DNA of 58,325 bases from Lentisphaeraceae bacterium (GTDB lineage: Bacteria; Verrucomicrobiota; Lentisphaeria; Lentisphaerales; Lentisphaeraceae): assembly GCA_021232515.1 (NCBI GenBank), contig JAJPOQ010000136.1, positions 1 through 58,325 on the forward strand, written 5' to 3'. The position numbers and the translations under genes were made by a program. Numbering within the stretch: the first letter of the stretch is position 1; the number at the start of each line of letters is the position of its first letter. Below the pieces are notes generated by a model. It worked only from the letters and a program-made list of their open reading frames with translations, did not search any database and was not told the origin of the DNA. Positions 26,774-37,233 of this stretch are shown here, one piece after another.

Positions 26774-27649
26774 ATGTTGCTGTCACCCAAAACAAACGGC
26801 CGCTTAGAGCGGATGCGTTTCAATCCTAGAAGTCGTCTGACAAGTAGAAGTCGAGGCGACCATCTAACTGGAAGAGGCGGAAATAGTACAGAGTTTTCAG
26901 ACTACCGCGACTACTCTCCGGGTGACGACATGCGCTTCATCGACTGGAATATATTTTCACGACTGCAAAAACCGTACCTCAAGCTTTTTCACCTAGAAGA
27001 AGAGATGAATGTCCTCGTGATAATCGATGGCAGTGCTTCTATGAAGTTTGGTGGCAAGTTTGAGTTCGCTCAAAAACTAGCGTCAGCTTTTACCACTATC
27101 GGGCTTTACAGCAATGAAAAAGTTAGTATCTACGGCATAAATGATGAAAATGCTGGTATCCCTTCACATCTTGGTCCTGCTTCCGGTCGTTTTAACGCCC
27201 AGAAGTTTAACCGCTTTATAAATGATGTAGACAATTCTGGAAATATAACTTTAGAAAGTGGCGTCGAAAAAGTTCTCAAAAAGCACAGCGGTCGCGGTAT
27301 GGCCATCATCATTTCTGACTTTCTGACAAGCGGCGATATCGAGAAATCATTCAACCTTCTCTTTAGTAAAGGCCTAGCGCCATATGCTCTGCAGGTTCTT
27401 TCTCCAGAAGAGTTAAATCCGGAACTTTCGGGTGACGCTCGCTTCGTGGACTGTGAAACTAAAGTCACTCTCGATATAACAGCCGCAGGTCAGCTAACTG
27501 AAATTTACTTAGAGTATTTAAGTAATCTGCAACAAAACATCAGCGACTGGGCCAGAAATAGAAACGGCCTATACGCAGAGTGTTCTTCCGAACAAGACAT
27601 CGACTCATTTCTATTCGATACGCTGGTTCGAAGAGGTTGGATAAAATGA
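26774..27649 (+). CDS. DUF58 family protein (short form, VWA-like)
   Basis: 291 residues, without the N-terminal membrane spans of the copy at 18512-19825. The DUF58 core appears early: RSRGDHLTGRGGNSTEFSDY, SPGDDMRFIDWNIFSRLQKP. It is followed by a VWA-type domain with an intact MIDAS-like motif IIDGSASMKFGGKFEFAQKL (DGSAS). It should be cytosolic and partner the MoxR encoded 3 nt upstream. Its stop overlaps the next start as ATGA. Confidence 0.9.
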   Translation: MLLSPKTNGRLERMRFNPRSRLTSRSRGDHLTGRGGNSTEFSDYRDYSPGDDMRFIDWNIFSRLQKPYLKLFHLEEEMNVLVIIDGSASMKFGGKFEFAQKLASAFTTIGLYSNEKVSIYGINDENAGIPSHLGPASGRFNAQKFNRFINDVDNSGNITLESGVEKVLKKHSGRGMAIIISDFLTSGDIEKSFNLLFSKGLAPYALQVLSPEELNPELSGDARFVDCETKVTLDITAAGQLTEIYLEYLSNLQQNISDWARNRNGLYAECSSEQDIDSFLFDTLVRRGWIK

Positions 27650-29502
27650 CCTTTAACTTACTCTCATCGGCTTGGTTCTTTTTACTAATTATACCTCTCA
27701 TCGCTTTCTATTTTCTCAAACTCAGAAGACAGCGAGTCGAAATACCTTCACTTGTACTTTGGCAACAAGTCCTTCAAGACAGTCGAGTGAACTCACCATT
27801 TCAAAAGTTTAAGCGAAATCTCTTATTGCTTCTCCAACTACTACTGCTCTGCCTTCTTGTCCTTGCCGCTATGGACCCAATTGTCAGTGGAAATAGCTCC
27901 GATCAAAAGATGCCTATCATAGTCGATTGTTCGGCAAGTATGGGTGCTAGTGATGATAAACAAACGAGACTTGAAGAAGCCAAAGAAAAAATCCGTGAGA
28001 TCATAAATAACAAAAAAAGTTCTCAAGAAATAGCTATCATTAGCTTTGCCAAAACAGCTAAAAAAGTATGTAGTTTTACAACGAACTCACAAGTTCTTTT
28101 AAAAACTATAGACGACCTCCAAGTTACGGACTTAGAAAGTAACCTCGAGTCTGCTCTAAAAGTAACACAAGCTATGACTAAAAGTGGAAAGTTTGGTGAA
28201 GTTCTTCTCTTTAGCGATGGCAACTTTGAAGACGTCCCTACCTTTGACCTTTCCTACAAACTTAACTTTCAATTGGTCGGTAAAACCCAAGCACCAAACA
28301 TAGGCATAAGCCAACTTAGCGCCAGACGAGCAGGCCCAACTTCTTGGATGGTTTTTATCCAACTACAAGCCTCTAACTCATATGTCCAAAGCTCGACAGT
28401 AGAGATTTACCAGAATGATCAAAAAATCGCCGAAGACACTTTAAGTTCGGACTCTCAAAAAGAACAAAGAATCTCGTTTAGAGTCGATGGTACAGAAAAC
28501 TCAACCATAAAGGTTTTACTAAAACCAGCTGGAAAAGACTTGCTCGACGCTGATAACACAGCTTGGATGACTCTGGGAAATGCCCGTCCACTCAAAGTTT
28601 TCATCGCCCCATCACTCGGATCTATATCGACAGTTGTTCGAAACATTCCAGGTTTAAGCTTAACAACGAATCCTGCAGATTCTGTCGATCTCTCTATAAG
28701 TGATGATCAAAATGATGAAGCCACAAATTCATTAATCCACATGTCCGTCGGCTACGTCCCAGACTCTATTGCGAACTTCATCGCAACCAAAAGTGATCAA
28801 TCTACCATCATTGACTGGAACCGTTCTGCTCAACTTCTCCAACACGTGACTTTAGATGACACACTCCTCATGCAAACCTACGAAATGAAAGATGGAAGCA
28901 GCCCAACAGACATAGAAAAGAAATCCTTTGAAGTACTTATCACAGGTGAAAAAGCTCCTCTTTTAATTAGGAAGAAAATAGGTTTACAAAGCTATTATCA
29001 CTTTTTATTTCATCCTGACCAATCAACTCTACCTTATAAGGTTGCCTTCCCAATCATGCTGACAAACCTCATAAATGAAGGCCTCCAAGTCGCAGGACTA
29101 GCTGAAACAGAAGCTAACCGAACAGGCTTTCTACCAAAAATAAAATCAACTCCTAACACAGAAGTTAGCGTTACCTTGCCAAATAGATCGAAAATTAAAA
29201 CGCTAAGTGATGCAAATGGAACCTTAAACGGTATAGCTGCAGAAAAAGCAGGTTCATATACTGTCTCTCAAAGTGATAAGGACGATCAAGTTTTTCATGC
29301 CTCTTTATTGAGCTCACTTGAAAGTGAAATGAGTACAAAAAACTCAGTGATGTTCAATGAAACTAGCGTGAGTGCAAGTAACGAAGAGGCTATTACCGAT
29401 AAACCACTTTGGTCAAAACTAGCATTCATCGCCTTCATCCTTCTAGTGCTTGAATGGTGGTTCTACCAAAAGCGCCCCGGAAAGATCTTACCTCAAGCTT
29501 AA
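27646..29502 (+). CDS. BatA-like VWA membrane protein
   Basis: 618 residues from ATG 27646 (overlaps the DUF58 stop as ATGA). It begins with the BatA_N signature: LLSSAWFFLLIIPLIAFYFL, KLRRQRVEIPSLVLWQQVLQ and a second span LLLLLQLLLLCLLVLAAMDP. A VWA domain follows, with MIDAS IIVDCSASMGASDDKQTRLE at ~90. The long periplasmic part is beta-rich, and a last span lies near the C-terminus (LAFIAFILLVLEWWF). Such proteins form the membrane end of MoxR/Bat systems and are linked to stress tolerance. Codon use resembles its neighbours. Confidence 0.88.
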   Translation: MTFNLLSSAWFFLLIIPLIAFYFLKLRRQRVEIPSLVLWQQVLQDSRVNSPFQKFKRNLLLLLQLLLLCLLVLAAMDPIVSGNSSDQKMPIIVDCSASMGASDDKQTRLEEAKEKIREIINNKKSSQEIAIISFAKTAKKVCSFTTNSQVLLKTIDDLQVTDLESNLESALKVTQAMTKSGKFGEVLLFSDGNFEDVPTFDLSYKLNFQLVGKTQAPNIGISQLSARRAGPTSWMVFIQLQASNSYVQSSTVEIYQNDQKIAEDTLSSDSQKEQRISFRVDGTENSTIKVLLKPAGKDLLDADNTAWMTLGNARPLKVFIAPSLGSISTVVRNIPGLSLTTNPADSVDLSISDDQNDEATNSLIHMSVGYVPDSIANFIATKSDQSTIIDWNRSAQLLQHVTLDDTLLMQTYEMKDGSSPTDIEKKSFEVLITGEKAPLLIRKKIGLQSYYHFLFHPDQSTLPYKVAFPIMLTNLINEGLQVAGLAETEANRTGFLPKIKSTPNTEVSVTLPNRSKIKTLSDANGTLNGIAAEKAGSYTVSQSDKDDQVFHASLLSSLESEMSTKNSVMFNETSVSASNEEAITDKPLWSKLAFIAFILLVLEWWFYQKRPGKILPQA

Positions 29503-29599
29503 ACCGAAGAAATATTCATTTATTTTCCAAAATGACATAAAGTCCTCAAGCATGCCTCCGATAGACTAAAAAGTGAATGTATAAGACACGGAGGTCACT

Positions 29600-29851
29600 A
29601 TGTTACATTTAGAGCAACAAGGAAGTTGCGACGCAATTCAAGCTGTCCAAAATCTAGAGAGTTTATTAGAAGAAACTCTACGCATTACCGAAAAAATTCT
29701 ATCCAAAGAACCTATTCCATTTCCAGCCATCGACGCTTGGAACGAAGAGATAGAAGCGGAAAACTACTTTCACACAGAAAAGATTTCAGACCTATATAAA
29801 GAATTTAGAGGGCTAGACGTAACAATTGAAGAAAAATCAGCTGTTAGGTAA
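29600..29851 (+). CDS. Small hypothetical protein
   Basis: 83 residues, acidic and helical (NLESLLEETLRITEKILSKE, ISDLYKEFRGLDVTIEE). A strong GGAGG SD lies 7 nt before ATG 29600, and a good terminator follows at 29890-29913, so this is probably a real stand-alone gene. No signal peptide, membrane span or known motif. Function unknown. Confidence 0.65.
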   Translation: MLHLEQQGSCDAIQAVQNLESLLEETLRITEKILSKEPIPFPAIDAWNEEIEAENYFHTEKISDLYKEFRGLDVTIEEKSAVR

Positions 29852-29889
29852 GAAGACTCAATAGGATCGGGATTTTTCCCGAGGGAGAT

Positions 29890-29913
29890 GGGAGCCAAGT
29901 GCTCCCTTTTTTT
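29890..29913 (+). terminator. Rho-independent terminator after the small gene
   Basis: GGGAGC (29890-29895), 5-nt loop, GCTCCC (29901-29906), followed by seven T. It ends plus-strand transcription just before the convergent peptidase gene. Confidence 0.85.
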
Positions 29914-29917
29914 GTGC

Positions 29918-30745
29918 CTATAACCACTCAAGTGGATTGACACCATAGTACTTCTTCAATGCATCAAAAAGTTCTTTGTGCCGTTTATCCATCTGCCGAG
30001 GTTTTTCAAAAAAGCACTCAGTAGCAACAGCAAAAAACTCTGCTTCATTCGTCGCACCATACTTATCCATAACACTTTTTTGCTTCTTCATAGCCTTATG
30101 TACGAGTTTTTTATACTCTTTACCCAACAAACTTGCCCATGAAGCATAACAAGATTGACTCTCTAAAGTCGGAGTACCATCTCCGGCGCCATCACTCTGG
30201 TCCAGCTGATGAGCAAACTCGTGGATCACAACATTGTGACCATCTTCATAATTCACCGCGCCATGCTTGCTGTGATTCCAGGAAAGTACAATCGTACCTC
30301 CACCCCATGACTCTCCCAAACGAACAGAGTCGAGATTTTCATAAAACCCCTGATCGTTTACTACTTTAGTTGTCACTTTATAAGCCGATGGATAAATCAA
30401 AACAGTGTGAAGCTTTTTGTACCAAGGTTGCGTCTTATTATTCAACAAAAGTAAACAGGCTTGAGCTGCTATGACCACTTTCATTTCGCGAGTGACCTCT
30501 AAATCTTGGCAACCTGTAAAGGTCTTCTCATGTATAAATGAATTCACCAATCCAGATAACTTTTTTTGTAAATCTTCAGGAAGTTTTTCATAAACCTTAA
30601 GATTAACTTTAAGGAGCTTTAAGTCTTTAGCAGAAAGCCCTTCTTCTTGCCACTTCTGACGACGACGTTTTCCCAACTTAGATAACCAATCTATGCCGAA
30701 GCCCAAGATTGCAAACAACGTTATCATACCAAATATTTCGATCAT
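29918..30745 (-). CDS. mtfA: Zinc-dependent peptidase, MtfA family (M90)
   Basis: 275 residues, normal for MtfA. A single N-terminal membrane span (MITLFAILGFGIDWL) differs from the soluble E. coli protein but is common in other bacteria. The zinc site HEFAHQLDQSDG (HExxH plus the family extension) and the later Glu-rich NEAEFFAVATECFFEKP are diagnostic, and LDSVRLGESWGGGTIVLSW matches the family core. E. coli MtfA titrates the Mlc repressor and cleaves small peptides; here no Mlc is in view, so only the peptidase assignment is firm. AGAGGG precedes ATG 30745. Confidence 0.9.
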   Translation of the reverse strand: MIEIFGMITLFAILGFGIDWLSKLGKRRRQKWQEEGLSAKDLKLLKVNLKVYEKLPEDLQKKLSGLVNSFIHEKTFTGCQDLEVTREMKVVIAAQACLLLLNNKTQPWYKKLHTVLIYPSAYKVTTKVVNDQGFYENLDSVRLGESWGGGTIVLSWNHSKHGAVNYEDGHNVVIHEFAHQLDQSDGAGDGTPTLESQSCYASWASLLGKEYKKLVHKAMKKQKSVMDKYGATNEAEFFAVATECFFEKPRQMDKRHKELFDALKKYYGVNPLEWL

Positions 30746-30935
30746 ATATACCCTCTAAAGATGTGTGTCATTTTAGCAGATTTTCACTAACTTTAAAGAG
30801 ATCTATTTAAGAAACCTCTCTCTTCAAAATCATATCTGTTGTTTTTTTCATTTTTTATCTAATAAATTCAGATCTCGCTAGTTATACCTTATGAACAAAG
30901 GCTATACTAAACCCATCTATATTCAGGAGGTTAAG

Positions 30936-33900
30936 GTGAGATTTCTAATATTAGGGCTGATTTGTGTTACATTTTCACTTTCAGTTAAGGCGCAATACGA
31001 AATAAGTTTCGACGAAAAGTTTGTCTTCAATCCAGAGCAAGCACTCAAAGAGTTAATTCCAGGAACTGAAGACTATTATTTTTATAATTGTCTCTATTTT
31101 GAGAAGAAAAAAGACTTTAAGAAAGTCGAAGATCTTTTAGCCAAGTGGCTAAGTAAAAACCGCTCCAAATCGGCCGCGTACACAAAAATGCTTAACCGGT
31201 TCATTCTCTTAACTCATGACGAAAACTCTGAGAGAACCTATAAGCATTTGATTAAATCCCTGCGACTAAGATTCTCCCACTCAAAGCCCATTGAAGGCAT
31301 GAATCAAAAAGGTCTTTCAAAGTTAGATCCAACAATCATCGATGATAAAAAAGTTACTTCGTCTCGCTCTACTCACCTAAAGGATCATGCCCTTGAAGAA
31401 GTGACGCAAAAGAAACTCTCCAAAGAACACTTAAGGTCCATCCTTTCGCGCATTAAGCATCCAGATTTCAAAAACCTCGCGAAGCTCATCATCGAAGATC
31501 TGAACAACTACCCTAAAACTCCTTTTGGCTCTATTTCTATTCACAAAAGTCTCAGTTTAGAGCAACTAAAAACTTGCCTTTCTCTCAAGAAAAGTCTTTT
31601 AAATAATGAAGCCTTTGTGAATCAATATATTTTTCACCTTATTCCTGCCCAGAATACAAACTGGCGACTAGATACAGAAGTGAAGAACGCCTATTTAAAG
31701 GAAGCTTTAACTTTCACAAACAGCCTTAGTCCTGCATTTAATCCTCTCAAAGCACACATACTCGGTCACAAACTTTTACTGGATAGAAGTCAAAATAAGT
31801 TCGATAAAGAACTGTTCATTGAGTACCTAAAACTACCTAAAAATAGCCGATACCCGGCACCGGTAAACACTCAGAGAAATGTTCGCTATACAACCCTCGC
31901 TGAAAACTTTTATGCATCCACTCAGCTTGGGCCTCTCCAACCGCATGACTACGATCTAGTCACTGACTACCTCAATCATTTTCTAAAAGATGCAGAGAGC
32001 TTCAACGAATATTCAAAATATATCAAAGAAGAAGTGCTCAAAAACCTATTTGCCGAGACTAAAATTCTCTATGGCAAAGGCGACGCAGAATCGTGGTTTG
32101 CCACTTTCAAAAACAACTCGACTAAAATCAAAGAAATTAAAAATCGTATAGAGTTGAGACTTTTACCTCAAAATAAAAAAGTCTTCTCTAGTAACGATCC
32201 TATTAAGGTTTCTGCCGATCTAAAAAACATCGATAAGCTGCTTATAAAAATCTACAAAATAAATCAGTTTAACTATTACAAAAAGTATCAAAAAGAAATC
32301 TCGACCGACATAGAACTTGATGGCATGTTACCTTCGCGAGAACTAAGTTTTGACTATAAGCACAAGCCTGAAATCCGCCATACTGAAAGTTTTGACCTGA
32401 AACTAGAAGAACCTGGAAGTTACATAGTTGAATTCATTGGAAATGGTTTGAGTTCAAGAGCTCTTATCAACAAAGGTTACCTCAAGTTTGCCAAACAAAG
32501 CAGTGCGATTGGCACTTTATGCCAAGTCTACAACGATCAAGACCAGCTTATCAAAGATGCACAGATCTACTTAGATGGTCACCTTTTCAAAGCAAATAAA
32601 AATGGCGCCATCAACATTCCATACTCTGGTTCAAAGAAACCTAAGTTTGAAAATATCATACTTCAAACAAAGAACTTTGCTCAGATGCAGCGGTTCTACC
32701 ACGTACACGAGCACTACAAACTCAATACAAACTTCGTTATCAATCGTGAGTCACTCGTAAAGTTTGGCAAAGCTCAACTCCTCGTTCGACCAAACATCAC
32801 CCTTAGAGGTAAAAAAATACCCGTCGAACTGCTCAAAGACGTAATTCTAGAAATCACTTCAAGCAATCTCAGTGGTTTAAAATCAAACACTAAAGTCCCA
32901 AACTTTAAGATCTATAATTCACTAACGAGTTCTCACACCATTACCGTTCCTGGTAACACTATTTCGATTGAAGCCAAGCTCTCTGTGACAATCAAAAATA
33001 TCGCCTTTTCAAAAGAAGAGACTCTCACGAGTTCTCACAAAATTCCACTCAACATGAATATGCTGAAAAACTCTACTCGAAGCATCTTTTTAAGACAATC
33101 AAAAGACGTTTACTTTGCCGAAGTGCTCGGTCGAACTGGCGAACCCATCGTCAATCAAGCTGTCTATTTTTCCATCTTTCACAAAAAGCTTCGCTCTCCC
33201 TTTAACATTTCTTTAGTTACAGATGAAAAGGGCACTATTGAGTTAGGAGAGCTGAAAAATATAAATTCCCTAGATGCAAGAACTGAAAACATCAGAGAAT
33301 CATGGGAAATAGTCAATCAAAGTCTCGAATCTAAAGAAAACTTAGTTTATCCAACAGGTCAAACGATCTTCATTCCATTCGTGACCGATGGCACTCCACT
33401 CGATGAACAAGTTTCGCTTTATGAAATGCGCAATCATAAAATAAATAACTTTAGATCTGAAAACATTAAACTCAGTGGTTCATACCTAGAAGTCTCAAAC
33501 TTACCAGAAGGCCACTTCATACTAAGATTCAAAAAACGCAATCAGCAGAAATCTATCACTATTGGTAAAGGCCTAATCAAAAATGGTTTGATCATTGCCA
33601 AAAATAACATTTACCCTTTAAATACGCTTTCTGCACCAGTCATAGAGTCGATAAAAGAAGAAGCTGAAGAGCTGACACTGCGTCTGAAAAACTATTCAAA
33701 GAATACATCTGTAAATGTCCTAAAGACTCGCTTTATTCACTCTGATTATGACTACTACAAGTTTGCCCGTACATTTGAGAATCTTACTCTAAATAATCAA
33801 CAACAAGTAGCTCAGAGCTTTTACACATATGGCTTGAAGATAAGTGATGAATACCGCTACATTCTAAATCGTCAAAACGTCCCAATTTATCCAGGAAATA

Positions 33901-36900
33901 TGCTGGAGCGTCCAAGCCTTTTGCTCAATCCATGGATCTTAAAAGAAACATCGACTGAAACTTTAGATGGTGCAGATGGTGATGCATTTGGTGGAAACTC
34001 TCAAGCATATAGAAAAAGTAATCTGATGGGTGGACGTTCTTCAAAGGACTATAACCCTTTCCTTAGACAAGTTCCTTCAGTCGATTTTCTTGCTCGTGGT
34101 TCTCGTACATTGATCAACTTAAAGCCAGATGAAAATGGCCTAGTCACTATTCCTAAAACTGGACCCGGTCATATATTCCACATAAGCATCATCGATAAGC
34201 ATTTTTCATCTTATCAAAAGTTCATAACAAAAGATGAAACAAAGCCTTATAGAGACATCCGCTTTGTCTCAAGCCTAGACCACAAGCAGCACTATCTCGA
34301 AAATAGAAAAGTTTCCATACTGGCAGCAGACAAGCCATTTACTATTGAAGGTATAGCTTCGGCAAATATGGAAACCTACAACTCACTTAGAAAAGTCTTT
34401 GACCTTATGCAGACTATTCAGACAAAGGAAAAACTAAGTGATTTTGAGTTCATCCTTAAGTGGCCAAGTTACGACCTAAAGACTAAGAAAAAATACTACT
34501 CTGATTTTGCTTCTCACGAACTTAATTTCTTCCTATACTGTAAAGACCCAGAGTTTTTTAAAACTGTTATTTTACCTTATTATAAAAATAAAAAACATAA
34601 CACTTTCTTTGATCACTGGTTTAAGACAACCGAAGAACTCAAAAGCTTTACCAAGTACTCAAAATATGCCAAGCTAAATATAGTTGAACAGATACTCCTA
34701 GCGATGAAACTAAAGAAAGCTTCATTTAAACAAGAAGTTCAACATCGCTTCGAATTCATTCACAGAAACCAAAATTTTCTAAATCATCTCTTTGATCAAG
34801 GCTTAAAGAGTAATGAACTAGGAGCGAAAGCAGACTCCTTGTCCTCAACTCTTAAGAATAAAGTCGCCGCAAAGAAATCAAAGATAAGAAGAACCCTAAT
34901 GAATGAAGAAGGTTTAGACCTTGTTTCGGATGTGGTCGTCTCACCTTCTAGCTCAGCAGTAGAGGCTAAAGTCTCTAAACAGGCTAAGGCTGAGGATGCT
35001 TTCGACGGAGAAGATCCGTTCGCTGATAGTGATAGTCTCGTTGGTGGAATTTTAAATATAGCTGCAGCCAGAGAAGCTCTTCAACCATTTTATGCTGAAA
35101 TTGGTCCTGCAAAAGAACTCGTTGAGAACAATTACTACAAACTTCCCATTGAAAAGCAAAATGAAAAGCTCATTCGCCTAAATGGCTTTTGGCGAGACTA
35201 CGCTCTTCACACAGAAGGTCCCTTCCTCTCTGCAAACTTCATGGAGGCAACTTCCAACCTTTCGGAAATGATCATGGCGCTTGCCGTCCTCGATCTGCCT
35301 TTTGAATCCGCTGAAGTCGACTATAAGTTTGGCGATATATCTGTAACTCTATCACCCAAAACAAGTCTCATTTTACTTCACAAAGGCATCGACCCACATC
35401 AAGCCTTAGACCAACAGAAAATCCTCGTAAAACAAAGGTACTTCGACAGCACGTCAAAATACGAAAGAGTCGCCAATAAAAATGTTGTAAAGTACGTGAC
35501 TAAAGAGTTCTTAGCTGGTCGCATCTACGGCACAACAACTATTCTTAGTAATCCAAACGGAACAAGCATTGACGTAGATCTTCTCCAACAAATTCCGAAT
35601 GGAGCCATTCCTGTTGGGAGTTCTGTTGACTCCAAGAGTACATTGGTAAAACTAGGAGCCTACAGTACGAAATCTATCGAAAGTTACTTCTACTTCCCAG
35701 CTCCTGGCAAATTCACTCAACTGCCTGTTCACGCATCCGAAAATGGTAAACTGGTTGCTTATGATTCACTCTTTACTTTTAATGTTGTTGAAAAACTTTC
35801 GGAAGTAGACAAAAGCTCTTGGGCGTACATCTCTGTTCATGGCTCTAACGCAGAAGTTCTTAGCTACATCCAAAACTCAAATATCGGAAACTTAAACTTT
35901 TCAACAAGCCTTTGGAGACTTCAAGATTCACAATTCTGTGCAAGTTTCCTTAAAGTTCTTGCCGAGAAAAACACATATGATCAAACAGCATATAGTTACT
36001 CTTTAAAGCATCAACTGCCGACATTTGCCTCAACATACCTAAGTCAAAAAGTTAGTCCTACAAACTATGGTAAACACTTGAAGTCGCCATTGCTCAACAT
36101 CGACTCAATTCATAATAAGACCTACCAACATAAAGAATACAGTCCGTTGATAAATGCTCGTCGCTACCAACTTGGGAATGATAGAACTATCGCAAATACA
36201 AACTTTAGAAATCAATACAATTCCTACTTAAGTTACCTTAGCTATAAACACGAAATAACTGATAGTGATAAACTCACTCAAACATACTATCTACTTCTGC
36301 AAGATCGTGTATCGGAAGCTCTAGAGGTCTTTAACGGCATTAAGCGTGAACAAGTCTCCGAAAAACTCCAATATGACTACACCAAAGTCTATGTGCTCTT
36401 TTATCTTGAGAAAATAACTGAAGCTGAAGAGATAGCCAAAAGATACGCCGACTACCCAGTTGTAAGGTGGCAAAACCGCTTTCAGTCTGCACTCAGCCAA
36501 ATTGCTGAGATTAAGACAAATGAAACTAAAAGCGAGTCTTCTGAAGATAGACAAAAACTACAAGAGAGTTACGCCAATAAAGAAGCCTCTATAAACTTCG
36601 ATGTAAATGGCGCTGAGATAAAAGGCTTTATTCGCAACCTAGACCAAGTCTCGGTTAAGTACTACCCAATGAATATCGAACTTCTCTTTTCTAAAAAGCC
36701 ATTTCTAGGGAAACTTGATGCTGACTTCTCCATCATTGAGCCAAAGTTCTCTGAAGTTAAAACGGTTGAGAACAACCAACTCGCTTTCTCTATTCCGGAA
36801 AACTTCAAAAACTCAAATGTCATGATCGAAATCTCTGGAAAAGGTGTCAGCTCTTCAAAGGCTTACTTTGCCAACTCTATGGATGTCGCTGTCATGAAAA

Positions 36901-37148
36901 ACTATGGCTTACTCAAAGTCATCGACAAAAAGGGCAAGGCTCTGCCAAAGTCTTACGTCAAAGTTTACATTAAAGACTCAAACGGTTCTGTTAGTTTTCT
37001 AAAAGATGGTTACACAGACCTGCGTGGAAAGTTCGACTACAGTTCAGTAAATACTGCTGGTTTAGAAGATGTAAAAGCTCTCTCTATCCTTGTTTTAAAT
37101 AAGGATCACGGCGCCATCATCAAAGAAACAACTCCACCAAAACAGTAG
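30936..37148 (+). CDS. Giant exported protein (2070 aa), possible alpha-2-macroglobulin-like architecture
   Basis: Start GTG 30936 is preferred: AGGAGG sits at 30925-30930 and the protein then opens with a clean signal peptide (RFLILGLICVTFSLSVKAQ). An ATG 45 nt earlier reads through the SD. Beyond a helical N-terminal region (~20-400) come many beta-rich segments that look like stacked macroglobulin-type domains (KVFSSNDPIKVSADLKNIDK; VYFAEVLGRTGEPIVNQAVY; GHLFKANKNGAINIPYSGSK). There is also a helical block (~1200-1400) with an acidic, Ala/Ser-rich linker near 1340-1380. I see no CxEQ thioester motif, so it would not be a classic trapping A2M. Family assignment is tentative. Large secreted or periplasmic protein; 86 nt before the next gene. 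Confidence 0.75.
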   Translation: MRFLILGLICVTFSLSVKAQYEISFDEKFVFNPEQALKELIPGTEDYYFYNCLYFEKKKDFKKVEDLLAKWLSKNRSKSAAYTKMLNRFILLTHDENSERTYKHLIKSLRLRFSHSKPIEGMNQKGLSKLDPTIIDDKKVTSSRSTHLKDHALEEVTQKKLSKEHLRSILSRIKHPDFKNLAKLIIEDLNNYPKTPFGSISIHKSLSLEQLKTCLSLKKSLLNNEAFVNQYIFHLIPAQNTNWRLDTEVKNAYLKEALTFTNSLSPAFNPLKAHILGHKLLLDRSQNKFDKELFIEYLKLPKNSRYPAPVNTQRNVRYTTLAENFYASTQLGPLQPHDYDLVTDYLNHFLKDAESFNEYSKYIKEEVLKNLFAETKILYGKGDAESWFATFKNNSTKIKEIKNRIELRLLPQNKKVFSSNDPIKVSADLKNIDKLLIKIYKINQFNYYKKYQKEISTDIELDGMLPSRELSFDYKHKPEIRHTESFDLKLEEPGSYIVEFIGNGLSSRALINKGYLKFAKQSSAIGTLCQVYNDQDQLIKDAQIYLDGHLFKANKNGAINIPYSGSKKPKFENIILQTKNFAQMQRFYHVHEHYKLNTNFVINRESLVKFGKAQLLVRPNITLRGKKIPVELLKDVILEITSSNLSGLKSNTKVPNFKIYNSLTSSHTITVPGNTISIEAKLSVTIKNIAFSKEETLTSSHKIPLNMNMLKNSTRSIFLRQSKDVYFAEVLGRTGEPIVNQAVYFSIFHKKLRSPFNISLVTDEKGTIELGELKNINSLDARTENIRESWEIVNQSLESKENLVYPTGQTIFIPFVTDGTPLDEQVSLYEMRNHKINNFRSENIKLSGSYLEVSNLPEGHFILRFKKRNQQKSITIGKGLIKNGLIIAKNNIYPLNTLSAPVIESIKEEAEELTLRLKNYSKNTSVNVLKTRFIHSDYDYYKFARTFENLTLNNQQQVAQSFYTYGLKISDEYRYILNRQNVPIYPGNMLERPSLLLNPWILKETSTETLDGADGDAFGGNSQAYRKSNLMGGRSSKDYNPFLRQVPSVDFLARGSRTLINLKPDENGLVTIPKTGPGHIFHISIIDKHFSSYQKFITKDETKPYRDIRFVSSLDHKQHYLENRKVSILAADKPFTIEGIASANMETYNSLRKVFDLMQTIQTKEKLSDFEFILKWPSYDLKTKKKYYSDFASHELNFFLYCKDPEFFKTVILPYYKNKKHNTFFDHWFKTTEELKSFTKYSKYAKLNIVEQILLAMKLKKASFKQEVQHRFEFIHRNQNFLNHLFDQGLKSNELGAKADSLSSTLKNKVAAKKSKIRRTLMNEEGLDLVSDVVVSPSSSAVEAKVSKQAKAEDAFDGEDPFADSDSLVGGILNIAAAREALQPFYAEIGPAKELVENNYYKLPIEKQNEKLIRLNGFWRDYALHTEGPFLSANFMEATSNLSEMIMALAVLDLPFESAEVDYKFGDISVTLSPKTSLILLHKGIDPHQALDQQKILVKQRYFDSTSKYERVANKNVVKYVTKEFLAGRIYGTTTILSNPNGTSIDVDLLQQIPNGAIPVGSSVDSKSTLVKLGAYSTKSIESYFYFPAPGKFTQLPVHASENGKLVAYDSLFTFNVVEKLSEVDKSSWAYISVHGSNAEVLSYIQNSNIGNLNFSTSLWRLQDSQFCASFLKVLAEKNTYDQTAYSYSLKHQLPTFASTYLSQKVSPTNYGKHLKSPLLNIDSIHNKTYQHKEYSPLINARRYQLGNDRTIANTNFRNQYNSYLSYLSYKHEITDSDKLTQTYYLLLQDRVSEALEVFNGIKREQVSEKLQYDYTKVYVLFYLEKITEAEEIAKRYADYPVVRWQNRFQSALSQIAEIKTNETKSESSEDRQKLQESYANKEASINFDVNGAEIKGFIRNLDQVSVKYYPMNIELLFSKKPFLGKLDADFSIIEPKFSEVKTVENNQLAFSIPENFKNSNVMIEISGKGVSSSKAYFANSMDVAVMKNYGLLKVIDKKGKALPKSYVKVYIKDSNGSVSFLKDGYTDLRGKFDYSSVNTAGLEDVKALSILVLNKDHGAIIKETTPPKQ

Positions 37149-37172
37149 AAAAATTCTCAAAAAATTTGGCCT

Positions 37173-37200
37173 TTGACCTCTCTTGATGTGAAGTTATTGT
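37173..37200 (+). promoter_or_regulatory. Putative promoter before the 153-aa gene
   Basis: TTGACC (37173-37178), 16-nt spacer, TATTGT (37195-37200), 33 nt ahead of the TTG start at 37234. The -35 is good, the -10 only moderate. It would let the two small genes be expressed apart from the giant gene upstream. Confidence 0.35.
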
Positions 37201-37233
37201 AAACAGCATATTTAAAATGACTTTGGAGTTCCA

